The translations under genes and the position numbers were made by a program. A DNA stretch of 33,896 nucleotides from Hydrogenophaga sp. (GTDB lineage Bacteria > Pseudomonadota > Gammaproteobacteria > Burkholderiales > Burkholderiaceae_C), in NCBI GenBank assembly GCA_020048405.1, contig JAIFMP010000162.1:1-33896 (forward strand), written 5' to 3'. How positions within the stretch are numbered: the stretch's first letter is position 1; the number at the start of each line of letters is the position of its first letter. Below are positions 1-6,931 of the stretch, one piece after another. The notes beneath the pieces are model-generated. The model was given only the letters and a program-made list of their open reading frames with translations. It was not told the origin of the DNA and did not search any database.

Positions 1-195
1 GACTTCGTCGTCTCCAAAATCACACGACCTTTGCCACCTTGGGTGCTTCAAAGTCAGCTCGCGGCGCCTGGGTAACTGCTGTTTTTAGGTTGATTGGTTT
101 TAAGCCATACCGAGTCGCCAACATCGTTGCACAAGGCAATAGGCCACCAGAGTTGGCCAGCGGGTTCCATACAAATTTTCGTATGGAGAAACTCG

Positions 196-312
196 ATGCC
201 CACCAAAAATTGCGCCTGCTGCGGCGAGCCGTTTACACCCCGACCTCAGGTCCCCGATCAAGCCTACTGTTCGGCACCCGCCTGTCAACGCGAGAGACGA
301 CTTCGGTGGCAA
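196..312 (+). pseudogene. N-terminal fragment of a small Cys-rich (zinc-finger-like) protein
   Basis: The ATG at 196 follows a good ribosome binding site (GGAG at 185-188). It opens about 39 residues with a CxxC pair (CACC) and a second CxxxxC pair (CSAPAC), then an Arg-rich stretch ending in RLRWQ. From memory, small conserved proteins with this start and a longer Arg-rich tail occur next to insertion elements in Proteobacteria; their function is unknown to me. The frame stays open after 312 only because it runs antisense to an IstB remnant and then AlpA, so the true C-terminus has been lost. The break at about 312-320 coincides with the end of the IstB homology on the other strand. Confidence 0.45.
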
Positions 313-314
313 AG

Positions 315-411
315 CGTCGCCATCAATGTCGATCAATTCGGCGTGGTGCACCAAGCGATCAATCAAAGAGACCACGCACGCAGCATTCGGAAACACCGTG
401 TTCCACTGTCG
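315..411 (-). pseudogene. C-terminal remnant of IS21-family helper ATPase IstB
   Basis: The minus strand encodes about 32 residues, WNTVFPNAACVVSLIDRLVH followed by HAELIDIDGD. This is the characteristic C-terminal stretch of IstB-like ATP-binding helper proteins of IS21 transposons. It departs from the expected family sequence after IDGD, near 318, and has no upstream ATPase domain; an in-frame TGA at 412-414 (the AlpA stop) precedes it. Only this scrap survives, wedged between AlpA and the Cys-rich fragment, so it marks an old IS21 insertion and deletion. The family call is from recognised motifs, not a search. Confidence 0.55.
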
Positions 412-723
412 TCACCATCGTGCTTTTGGACTCGTAGCGACGGTTGCCTTGGTGGTGGGTGCGCTTGGCTTTTGGGCCTTCAGCCAGTCGGTGATATCGC
501 CAGCACGCCAGCGGGTGCAGCGTGTGCCCATGCGCACGGCTTGGGGGAAGCGGCCCTCAGCTTCAAGTGCATAAATCTTTGAACGTCCAAACCCAGCCAG
601 TGCCTTGACGGTATCGACGTTAAGCAGAGCATCGGGGTTGGTGGCTGCGTCAATCGGCTGGGGTGCGCGTTGACGATTGGGGCTGTTGCTTGTGTCGGTG
701 TGTGTGTTTGCGGGTGTTTCCAT
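412..723 (-). CDS. AlpA-family DNA-binding regulator
   Basis: This protein of about 103 residues has a disordered N-terminus and a compact winged-helix/MerR-like HTH. The key pieces are LLNVDTVKALAGFGRSKIY, then a basic wing (RFPQAVRMGTRCTRWRAGDI) and DWLKAQ, the usual AlpA/excisionase layout. AlpA proteins regulate excision of P4-like islands and prophages, which suits the integrase about 1.6 kb away on the same strand. The ATG at 723 is chosen; a GTG two codons upstream (729) is possible. The last 15 or so residues (from SAPTTK) look atypical and may come from the fused IS21 remnant that begins right at the stop codon. Confidence 0.7.
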   Translation of the reverse strand: METPANTHTDTSNSPNRQRAPQPIDAATNPDALLNVDTVKALAGFGRSKIYALEAEGRFPQAVRMGTRCTRWRAGDITDWLKAQKPSAPTTKATVATSPKARW

Positions 724-788
724 ACCCACAATTTCGCCGCCACGGCCTCGTTTTTTGTGCCGTGTTCAATGTGGCACAAAACCCCCGG

Positions 789-1326
789 TCAGTCGGGGAT
801 GTATGGCACCTCGGGGTCTTTCCAGATTTCGCCTGGAAACCAGTCGGACAACATGCGCCGCACTCTGTCGCGTGAAACGTGCAACTGTCCAGCAATGACA
901 AGCGCCGCCGCATCGCGGGTGGTCTTGCGGTTTTTCCTGAGTGCCAGCGCCCGCAACAAAACCCGGTTGCGGGTGGCCCTGGCTTGCTTGGCCTTGCCCA
1001 TCATGGCCGGTGTGGGCCTCGCCGCTTGGGCCTGTGCGGTGGCCTCCTGCCGCTTGATTTCGTCCCACACGGCGCACATAAACCGCCACGTCGCGGCCTC
1101 TCGCATGGCCTCGGTGTCTGCCGCTGCGTGGTTGCGCATGGCGGCCATGCATATCATGCACCCCGTCCGCGCTTTTGGCGAAGTCTGCGGCCATGTCCAA
1201 CATGGCACGGTTGATCTTTTCCCGGTGTGGGTGCCTCACTGCGTCGGGCAATGCGCCGCCGTCTGTTGTTCCATCGCATACCCCATGCGCCCCGAAGTAA
1301 AGGCCAGCCCCTGCGCTCGGGGTCAA
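789..1326 (-). pseudogene. Island protein with C-terminal HTH-like segment, probably frameshifted
   Basis: Coding signal switches frame near 1135-1160. From a TTG at 1326 (purine-rich GGCGGA upstream) one frame reads plausibly through REKINRAMLDMAADFAKSAD. The neighbouring frame then carries a coherent helical sequence (EAMREAATWRFMCAVWDEIK) and an HTH-like end (QLHVSRDRVRRMLSDWF), stopping at 789. Third codon positions are G/C-rich in the first frame before the switch and in the second frame after it. The alternative is a shorter intact gene starting at an ATG near 1157, 1148 or 1139. I do not recognise the family; its position between an antidote gene and AlpA suggests an island accessory or regulatory protein. 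Confidence 0.4.
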
Positions 1327-1384
1327 TCGCTTTTCCGCCGGGTAATTAGGCCGGTGGTGGGGCTGGTGGATCTATTGTGCCGTG

Positions 1385-1702
1385 TCAGTGTGCCGCCGCA
1401 TGGCCGGTGCCCAATGACAGCCCAGCCGCCCGAACCACGGCCAACACGGTTTTGATGGTCGGGTTTCCGGTGGGTGACAGCGCCCGGTAAAGGGTTTCGC
1501 GCTTGACCCCGGCCCGCTCTGCAATGGCGGTCATTCCTTGGGCCTCGGCTATGTGGCGCAGTGCCAGCAGCAAAGCGGCCTGCCCGCCTGGTTCCTCGGC
1601 TTCGTTCAATGCGGTGTGCAGGTACTCGCGTGCAAATTCGGGGTAATCCCGAAGCATCGCCGCAATCACATCATCATGTGCTTGGTGGCGTGGTGCAGTC
1701 AT
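1385..1702 (-). CDS. HigA/COG3636-like addiction-module antidote protein (HTH)
   Basis: A protein of about 105 residues resembling the putative addiction-module antidote family (COG3636). Its N-terminal helix includes AREYLHTALNEA, and its C-terminal Xre-type HTH contains MTAIAERAGVKRETLYRALS, then NPTIKTVLAVVRAAGLSL. Such proteins normally pair with a RelE/HigB-like toxin; none is adjacent here. The gene instead begins two bases after the mazF stop (TGACCATG). The ATG at 1702 is preferred over a TTG at 1708 that would overlap the mazF stop. Inference: it belongs to the mazEF transcript and may add regulation or be a leftover of a second module. Confidence 0.65.
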   Translation of the reverse strand: MTAPRHQAHDDVIAAMLRDYPEFAREYLHTALNEAEEPGGQAALLLALRHIAEAQGMTAIAERAGVKRETLYRALSPTGNPTIKTVLAVVRAAGLSLGTGHAAAH

Positions 1703-1704
1703 GG

Positions 1705-2049
1705 TCAATCAACCAGCGCCGCAACCCTTGCCCGCGCTTCCTCGGTCACGTCATCGGGTGCCCGCTCAATCAGCCGCGCCGCCCTGGCTGCGGTGTCGAT
1801 CATGCGGAACTGTTGCACCAACACAATGCCCTGTGTCTGTGTGCCCGTGCCCATCAACGAGACGGCCATGCCAACTTCGCGTGCCTGGTTGCCACCTTGG
1901 GTAATGGGGCACACGCCCACAAAACCCATGCGGTTGATGGCCTTTGTGGTCAGCACCAGCGCTGGACGTGTGCCCTGTTGCTCCCGGCCCTTGGTCGGGT
2001 CAAAGCTCACGGCAATGATGTCGCCACGGTCGAACGCCCTCACGGTCAC
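1705..2049 (-). CDS. mazF: MazF/PemK-family mRNA interferase toxin
   Basis: A 114-residue protein of the MazF/PemK (CcdB-fold) family, which cleaves single-stranded mRNA at short sequence motifs. Diagnostic features are the N-terminal RGDIIAVSFDPTKGREQQGT, the RPALVLT strand, and the internal CPIT and QFRMID segments typical of MazF folds. The start is a GTG at 2049 whose GTGA overlaps the mazE stop by four bases, classic toxin-antitoxin coupling; a longer reading from 2088 lies inside mazE and is rejected. It is probably a stabilisation module of the integrase-bearing island. Confidence 0.8.
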   Translation of the reverse strand: MTVRAFDRGDIIAVSFDPTKGREQQGTRPALVLTTKAINRMGFVGVCPITQGGNQAREVGMAVSLMGTGTQTQGIVLVQQFRMIDTAARAARLIERAPDDVTEEARARVAALVD

Positions 2050-2300
2050 AGCGCCGCCTCTCTGCCCATGGCGGGCATGGTGTCCCATTCGGCATCAACG
2101 ATCAGCGGTGCAGCGCCTTGCAGGGCTACCAGATCAGCCACGGTGTACCGCTTACGCCTCTGGGGTGCCACAACCAGCCTATCGCCGTCCGCCTCAAGCG
2201 TCACGGCCTCGCCAGCGTGCAAGGACAGCAGACGCGCCAAAGGCTGCGGAATGGTCAGCGCAATGGAACCGCCCGCCGCCCTGAGTGTTGATGTGTGCAT
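2046..2300 (-). CDS. mazE: MazE-family (AbrB-type) antitoxin
   Basis: An 84-residue AbrB/MazE swapped-hairpin DNA-binding antitoxin. The start HTSTLRAAGGSIALTIPQPL and the following LLSLHAGEAVTLEADGDRLVV are the standard fold; the C-terminal tail (DLVALQG, AEWDTMPAMG) is the usual MazF-binding type of extension. The ATG at 2300 has an AAAGG-type ribosome binding site; an ORF start at 2354 would lie upstream of the likely promoter. MazE neutralises MazF and normally autorepresses the operon. An inverted repeat and an extended -10 lie just upstream. Confidence 0.8.
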   Translation of the reverse strand: MHTSTLRAAGGSIALTIPQPLARLLSLHAGEAVTLEADGDRLVVAPQRRKRYTVADLVALQGAAPLIVDAEWDTMPAMGREAAL

Positions 2301-2316
2301 GGGTCTGCCTTTGTTT

Positions 2317-2339
2317 GCTTGTGTGTAGCACAAAGTATA
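2317..2339 (-). promoter_or_regulatory. Putative mazEF promoter and operator
   Basis: On the minus strand an extended -10 (TGTTATACT, hexamer at 2334-2339) lies 34 bases before the mazE ATG with no strong -35. It is followed by the inverted repeat CTTGTG/CACAAA with a five-base spacer, a plausible MazE/MazEF autoregulatory operator. Prediction from pattern only. Confidence 0.4.
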
Positions 2340-2358
2340 ACAAGCTCGTTGCAAGCCA

Positions 2359-3597
2359 TCACGAAACCGTCGTAGTGCCCCGCAACGTGTCCAAGTAATC
2401 CGCCCACGCTTGCATCATGTCCCGCCGGTGCGCTGCCCAGGTGGTGCGGTTGTAGGCACTGCCCAGCGCATCGCGTGGCCCGTGGGCTAGCTGCCGCTCG
2501 ATCACTTCCATGTCCAGCCCCAGCCGCTCTGCAAGCATCGTGCGCGCCGTGGCCCTGAATCCGTGGCCTGTGTGTTCTGTCCTGGTGTCTATGCCCATGC
2601 TTCGCAGCGCGGCCCCCACGGTGTTTTCACTGATGTGCCGCCCGCCGCCTCGCTCGCTTGGGAAAACGTGGGCACGGTGGCCGGTCAGGGGTTGCAGGTC
2701 TTTCAGCACGGCCACGGCCTGCCGTGACAATGGGATGGTGTGCGCCGCATTGGTGGCCTTTTTCTTCCTGGTGGCTTTCATGCGCTCAGGTGGCACAGTC
2801 CAAACGGCCCCGTCAAAGTCGATCTCCGCCCATGCCATGCCCTGAATCTCGCCGGGTCGCTGAAACGTCAGGGCATGTATCAGCAGCGCGGCCCGAACCG
2901 GTGGGCTTCCCCGGTATCCGTCGATCATGCGCAGCAGCTCGCCCAATCGCGCCGGGTCTGTGATGGCCGGGTGGTGCCGCTCGGTGGGTGTTGCCAGTGC
3001 CCTGCCCAGCGCCGCCGCTGGGTTGCTGGTGGCTGCGCCCACGGTCACTGCATGGTCAAACACCTGTTTACAAATCATCTTGCAGCGGTGGGCAGTCTCC
3101 ACGGCCCCGCGTGCCTCTATGCGCCTCAGCACGGCCAGCAGCTCAGGCGCTGCCAGCTCTGAAATGGGCCGGGTACTCAGGTAGGGCAGAAGGTCATTGT
3201 TCAGCCTGGCCTGAATGGTGACGGTGTGCCCCTCCGTCCAGTCTGTGGCCTTCACTTTGACCCATGCCGCCGCCATCGCCCCAAAGGTGTTTTCGGCCAC
3301 GGATGCCGCGCCGATCTTTGCGGCCTTGCGGGCTTGGCTTGGGTCTGTGCCCTGCCTGAGTGTGTCGCGGCCTTCCTGGTGGGCCTTGCGTGCCTGTAGC
3401 AGCGTCGTGTCTGGGTATGTGCCCAAGCTCAGGCGGTTTTCTTTGCCCAGGTGGCGGAACTTCCAGCGCCAGTAGCCCGCGCCGCTCGCCGTTGTTTCAA
3501 GGTACAGCCCGCCGCCATCGGAATGCTTGCGGCCTGTGCCCGTGGCTTTGGCCTCTGCCATCGCCGCTTTGATGGCCTTGTCGGTCAGTTTGCCCAT
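2359..3597 (-). CDS. Tyrosine recombinase / P4-type island integrase
   Basis: A 412-residue phage-integrase-family protein of the P4/CP4-57 subgroup with the N-terminal DUF4102-like arm-binding domain (GGGLYLETTASGAGYWRWKF, then GTYPDTTLLQARK). The central core-binding region is followed by a catalytic domain with Arg247 (FQRPGE), His345-x-x-Arg348 (HGFR), His372 (QLAHG) and the nucleophile Tyr382 (SAYNRT). All signature residues visible to me are present, so it should be active. The ATG at 3597 is the only sensible start. It transcribes leftwards, away from a possible attachment sequence at about 4 kb, the standard geometry for islands integrated at a tRNA or tmRNA 3' end. Confidence 0.9.
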   Translation of the reverse strand: MGKLTDKAIKAAMAEAKATGTGRKHSDGGGLYLETTASGAGYWRWKFRHLGKENRLSLGTYPDTTLLQARKAHQEGRDTLRQGTDPSQARKAAKIGAASVAENTFGAMAAAWVKVKATDWTEGHTVTIQARLNNDLLPYLSTRPISELAAPELLAVLRRIEARGAVETAHRCKMICKQVFDHAVTVGAATSNPAAALGRALATPTERHHPAITDPARLGELLRMIDGYRGSPPVRAALLIHALTFQRPGEIQGMAWAEIDFDGAVWTVPPERMKATRKKKATNAAHTIPLSRQAVAVLKDLQPLTGHRAHVFPSERGGGRHISENTVGAALRSMGIDTRTEHTGHGFRATARTMLAERLGLDMEVIERQLAHGPRDALGSAYNRTTWAAHRRDMMQAWADYLDTLRGTTTVS

Positions 3598-3887
3598 GTT
3601 GCCCCCGCCGTGTATCGCCCCGGCCTGCGCTGTTGCCCCCGTGTTTTCGCCGTTGCCCCCAGGGTGTGGGGCAGTTTTCGCCGCTGCGGTGGGTGGTTTT
3701 GGAACCTTTCACCGTTTTAGGTTCCACCAAGGTTCCACGCCTTTTAGGGGTGTCTCCCCTATGAAGAATGAAGAAATGGAACCTTGGAACCTCACACAAA
3801 TACAAGTCGCGTGAGAGTTTTTCAGCTTGGGGGCAACTCTACCCCCATTTTTCGGCGTTGCCCCCTCTTACCCCCAATCTTGCCCCC
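3598..3887. repeat. Two interleaved families of short repeats upstream of the integrase
   Basis: Family one is (G/C)TTGCCCCC at 3598-3606, 3632-3640, 3652-3660, 3857-3865 and 3879-3887, plus an inverted copy at 3829-3837. Family two is TGGAACC at 3700-3706, 3777-3783 and 3785-3791, and inverted (GGTTCCA) at 3720-3726 and 3731-3737. A small palindrome, TAGGGG/CCCCTA, lies at 3745-3761. The region holds no convincing gene. Clusters like this upstream of int are typical of integrase arm sites or excisionase/AlpA sites; that role is inferred. Confidence 0.55.
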
Positions 3888-3933
3888 TCGTTTTCTGGCT
3901 TCACATGGCTAACTCTGGACGCAAGCAGACAAA

Positions 3934-3969
3934 AAAAACCCCTAAGTTGTTGATTCCTTAGGGGTTTTT
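3934..3969. terminator. Bidirectional rho-independent terminator
   Basis: A perfect stem (AAAACCCCTAAG with CTTAGGGGTTTT, 10-base loop). On the minus strand it is followed by a run of eight T, and on the plus strand by five T. It lies about 170 bases past the last polysaccharide gene and so should end the 22-gene operon before the integrase region. Confidence 0.8.
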
Positions 3970-4000
3970 GGATGCATACGGACGGTGCCGGATGCTTATG

Positions 4001-4032
4001 TGGTGGTGGAGTACGGAACCGAACCCGCGTCC
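4001..4032 (-). other. tRNA/tmRNA-tail-like sequence, possible attachment site remnant
   Basis: On the minus strand GGACGCGGGTTCGGTTCC is followed by GTACTCCACCACCA, resembling the T-arm and acceptor end of a tmRNA or tRNA. The T-stem does not pair properly (only two of five pairs), the usual loop A is G, and no cloverleaf or tmRNA body can be folded upstream. Its place and orientation relative to the integrase suit an attachment scar, but the evidence is weak. Confidence 0.2.
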
Positions 4033-4138
4033 GCATCCCGAACAGGAAAGCAAGGTTTTGATCTTGAGGGCGTGGATTCTGGCATTTGGCCATTTTGGAT
4101 TCAGTCTCCGCACACTCATGCCAGCGCGACTTCCATGC

Positions 4139-5170
4139 TCAAGCATCATCCGGCCTTCCCGCCCCCAACACCATCGCACCAACCACCAGCGGCGCATAGG
4201 CCAACAGCACCCAACCAAATGCCCACTGTGGCCACGCGGCGCAAGCCCCTGCCAATGGGGCCAGCCATAGCATGTTGACGGCGACAGCGCACAACGTGAC
4301 GGGCCGGTGCCCACCCCAACGGCGTGCGAGTTTCTGATAGGCATGGATTCGGTGTGCTTCGTACCAACGTTCCCCGCGTAGCAGTCGGGTGAGTAGCGTC
4401 ACGGTTGCATCGGTCACAAAAATGGCGGCCAGCACCAGCCAGGTGGCGTAGCTCAACCAACCAGCCTGAACAAACAGCAGCGCCAGCGCGAATACCATGA
4501 ACGCCAGCCAGGTGCTACCCACATCGCCCATGAAGATTTTGGCGGGCGGCCAGTTGAGCAGAAGAAAGCCCACCGTTGCCGCTGCAACGCACAACATCAA
4601 CATCCAAGCTGGGCTGGAGATCACATTTGCATTTGCCCACGCCGCTAAAGCAGCACCACCCAGCAACATGAATACCGCCTGCGCCCCGGCAATACCGTCG
4701 AGGCCATCCATGAAGTTGAACAGGTTGATCCACCACACGCCCGCCAGCAGCAATAGTCCAGAAAGAACCCAGCCACCCAACTCGAATTCCAATCCCACTC
4801 TGAAGGAAATGCTCGGCAAATCGCCCAGTGCGAACAAGAGCCCCGCACAAACCGCCACCTGCACACCGAATCGCACACGAGCAGGCAGATGCTGAATATC
4901 GTCGAACAGCCCCACCGTCGCCAGCAATGCAGAAAGCCCAAAAACAACCCAACCGAACGTCCAGCCGGAGAACAGCAGCAAGGCGATACCAGCAAGGATG
5001 CCCGCAACCACAATACCCAGCCCGCCGCCATTCGGCGTCGGCAGCACATGTGAAGATCGGTGATTGGGCGCTTGCACCAGGCGCAGCGCCTCGGCACGGT
5101 GGCGTACCCATGCAGCAACGCCCCAAGCAACCAGGGCGCTCAAGACCATCACAGTCGCCATCAGGCTCAT
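4139..5170 (-). CDS. wbpL: WbpL/WecA-type polyprenyl-phosphate sugar-1-phosphate transferase
   Basis: A polytopic membrane enzyme of 343 residues in the MraY/WecA/WbpL family. It transfers a HexNAc-1-phosphate from a UDP-sugar to undecaprenyl phosphate at the cytoplasmic membrane and so starts O-antigen synthesis. Hallmarks: HRSSHVLPTPNGGG (about 37-50), the LFDDI aspartates (90-91), NFMDGLDG (152-159), KIFMGDVGS (211-219) and the late EAHRIHAYQ (271-279), between about ten hydrophobic segments. The ATG at 5170 shares its A with the SDR stop (TGATG); the TTG one codon earlier is rejected. It is last in the operon, next to an SDR protein, like wbpV-wbpL of pseudomonads. Whether it uses GlcNAc, QuiNAc or FucNAc cannot be told. 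Confidence 0.88.
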   Translation of the reverse strand: MSLMATVMVLSALVAWGVAAWVRHRAEALRLVQAPNHRSSHVLPTPNGGGLGIVVAGILAGIALLLFSGWTFGWVVFGLSALLATVGLFDDIQHLPARVRFGVQVAVCAGLLFALGDLPSISFRVGLEFELGGWVLSGLLLLAGVWWINLFNFMDGLDGIAGAQAVFMLLGGAALAAWANANVISSPAWMLMLCVAAATVGFLLLNWPPAKIFMGDVGSTWLAFMVFALALLFVQAGWLSYATWLVLAAIFVTDATVTLLTRLLRGERWYEAHRIHAYQKLARRWGGHRPVTLCAVAVNMLWLAPLAGACAAWPQWAFGWVLLAYAPLVVGAMVLGAGRPDDA

Positions 5171-6033
5171 CAAGGCAAATCCTCAGCCTTTAGCGAAAAA
5201 CCCCTGGGCTTGAAACTCAAGTCACGCGCCGCATCTGAGTAATCAAACACCAAATCCCGGTTCATTCGCTCTGCCATGGCCGCTGACCATTGCCGATAAC
5301 GTGGCAAGCAGCGCAGCACGCTCACCGCCAGGCGAAAGGCCCAGAGCGGCACGGTCAACAAGCGCGGTTGGCGACCAAGGGCTGCAAACACACGGGCAAC
5401 CATGTCACGGTAAGTGAGCGTCTCGCCACCAGAGATGTTGTAGGCGCGGTTTGCCGCGTCAGGTGCTTGCAAAGCAGAAAAACATGCTGCCGCCACATCC
5501 TCGGCATGAATGGGCTGGCGCAAACCTTGGGCCCGACCGAGGACAGGAAAAAAACTAAAGCGGCGGATGAAACGGGCGATCTCGCTGATGTTCTTATCCC
5601 GGCCCAAGCCATAGATCAGCGTAGGCCGCAGAATCACCCACTCAATGCCACGGCTTTTCGCCCACGCCACAAAACGGTCTTCAGCTTCAATCAGGCGCGT
5701 CGCCACAGCAGTTTCCGCCGTGTCGCCAGAGCCGACTTTTGTGAAACGGCTGGTAGAAGACAGCACCACAACACGACGCGCGCCAGAGGCTTCGAGCAAG
5801 GGGAAATGCTCTGGCAGAACCCAAATAGGCGCGACACTAATCCAGTGATCCAGTTGATCTGTATTCGCGGAGCTTGAATCTGACAGATTACGCCAAGCAA
5901 CACCATCGCCAACGGGTTCAATTGGCTGCCTGGAAAACGCAATAACCCGAGCGCCACTGTTGATCAGCAGCGGAATCAAACATTTGCCAACAAGGCTAGT
6001 CGCACCGAGCAGGCCAACCCTGGGGTCAGTCAC
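5170..6033 (-). CDS. Extended-SDR NAD-dependent epimerase/reductase, WbpV-like but lacking an obvious YxxxK
   Basis: A 287-residue Rossmann protein with a glycine-rich start (VGLLGATSLVG), an LSSTSR strand, the LRPTLIYGLG motif and a late NISGGETLTYRDM, all typical of sugar-nucleotide SDRs. Proteins of this size directly upstream of WbpL usually reduce 4-keto sugars (UDP-QuiNAc/FucNAc type). The stretch where Tyr-x-x-x-Lys should lie reads TAVATRLIEAE, so the usual catalytic pair is not evident. Either the active site has diverged or the reading of the family is off. The GTG at 6033 has a GGGGGTGG ribosome site and overlaps the previous gene by 8 bases; the earlier TTG/ATG-like starts are less likely. 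Confidence 0.65.
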   Translation of the reverse strand: MTDPRVGLLGATSLVGKCLIPLLINSGARVIAFSRQPIEPVGDGVAWRNLSDSSSANTDQLDHWISVAPIWVLPEHFPLLEASGARRVVVLSSTSRFTKVGSGDTAETAVATRLIEAEDRFVAWAKSRGIEWVILRPTLIYGLGRDKNISEIARFIRRFSFFPVLGRAQGLRQPIHAEDVAAACFSALQAPDAANRAYNISGGETLTYRDMVARVFAALGRQPRLLTVPLWAFRLAVSVLRCLPRYRQWSAAMAERMNRDLVFDYSDAARDLSFKPRGFSLKAEDLP

Positions 6034-6931
6034 GGACCACCCCCAACACATTACCTATACGGCGAGCTGAGTGATAGGTCGCAACTAGGAGAAATCGAAG
6101 CCAGACCCCAACAGATACCAACCACATGAGAACACCTGGGTACTGATGCCGGAAAAGCTTCCGGTAAAACCGCATCATTCCCTTATGTTTGTGCCACTCC
6201 ACAAAAATCGGCCGTGCGCGGCTGCACACCCCCTTGTGATGAAGCATTCTGGCGTCGGGGACGAAAAGAATTTTCCACTCGCCGCGACGAAACCGTATGC
6301 ACCAGTCCAAGTCTTCACAGTGCATGAAATATTCTTCATCTAACAAGCCAATCACTTGCATTGCATCGCGTTTCACCAGCATGCACGCACCGGAAATCGC
6401 CTCCACCTCGATGGGTGATTTCGGCAAAGGTTCTTTATGCAGATGAAAATCGAAAAACAACTTGGGCCATCGCTTGGAAAACCGCGCCAGACCAAATGCC
6501 CTGACAAACGACCGCCATGGCGTCGGTATGGCGCGTCGGCCTCCAGCCTGTTCGCTTCCATCGGGATTGAGTAGCAAACCACCAACCATGCCTACTTCAT
6601 CATCTGCCTGAATCGCTCCGAGCAAGCATGCCATGGCCCCTTCTTCCAGCTCGCAATCTGGATTTAGGAAGAAAACAAATTCGCCCGTCGCTAAAGCTAC
6701 GCCACGATTACAGGCCTTGGCAAAACCCTCGTTAGATAGTCCTCGAACAATACGCAACTTGGGGGCACTACCAAAAGCGACCCCCAATAACTCAAGACTT
6801 CCGTCCGACGATGCGTTATCAACAACGATGACTTCATATGCATCGGCAATCGCAGCCCTTGCCGAATCAACCAGGCCAGGCCCTGCGTTGAAATTGACAA
6901 TAACAACGGATATTTTTTCTTTTATTTCCAT
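6026..6931 (-). CDS. GT2-family glycosyltransferase (rhamnosyltransferase/WbbL-like)
   Basis: A 301-residue GT-A glycosyltransferase. The N-terminal nucleotide-binding motif is ISVVIVNFNAG with VVDNASSDGS; NEGFAKACNRG and FFLNPDCELE supply the DxD-like metal site; SGACMLVKRDAM and DEEYFMHCEDLDWCIRFR are the acceptor-side motifs typical of WbbL/RfbF rhamnosyltransferases. A hydrophobic C-terminal helix (PGVLMWLVSVGVWL) suggests membrane association. It overlaps the preceding GT2 gene by 10 bases. It should add one backbone sugar, possibly rhamnose, to the lipid-linked chain; donor and linkage are not determinable. No dTDP-rhamnose genes lie in the window. Confidence 0.85.
   Translation of the reverse strand: MEIKEKISVVIVNFNAGPGLVDSARAAIADAYEVIVVDNASSDGSLELLGVAFGSAPKLRIVRGLSNEGFAKACNRGVALATGEFVFFLNPDCELEEGAMACLLGAIQADDEVGMVGGLLLNPDGSEQAGGRRAIPTPWRSFVRAFGLARFSKRWPKLFFDFHLHKEPLPKSPIEVEAISGACMLVKRDAMQVIGLLDEEYFMHCEDLDWCIRFRRGEWKILFVPDARMLHHKGVCSRARPIFVEWHKHKGMMRFYRKLFRHQYPGVLMWLVSVGVWLRFLLVATYHSARRIGNVLGVVRD

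Noticed and set aside
1-195. Possible coding at the left window edge
   Set aside because: Short overlapping frames only, with no recognisable motif, ribosome site or codon bias.
670-1455. A 261-codon plus-strand ORF
   Set aside because: It runs antisense to the AlpA region, the frameshifted gene and the antidote gene, and its composition is that of a shadow frame in GC-rich DNA.
1538-2328. Two long overlapping plus-strand ORFs
   Set aside because: They are antisense to mazE, mazF and the antidote gene, which have clear family motifs and coupled starts.
4001-4100. A tRNA or tmRNA gene on the minus strand
   Set aside because: Only the tail looks RNA-like; no cloverleaf, anticodon arm or tmRNA tag reading could be built from the upstream 70-300 bases.
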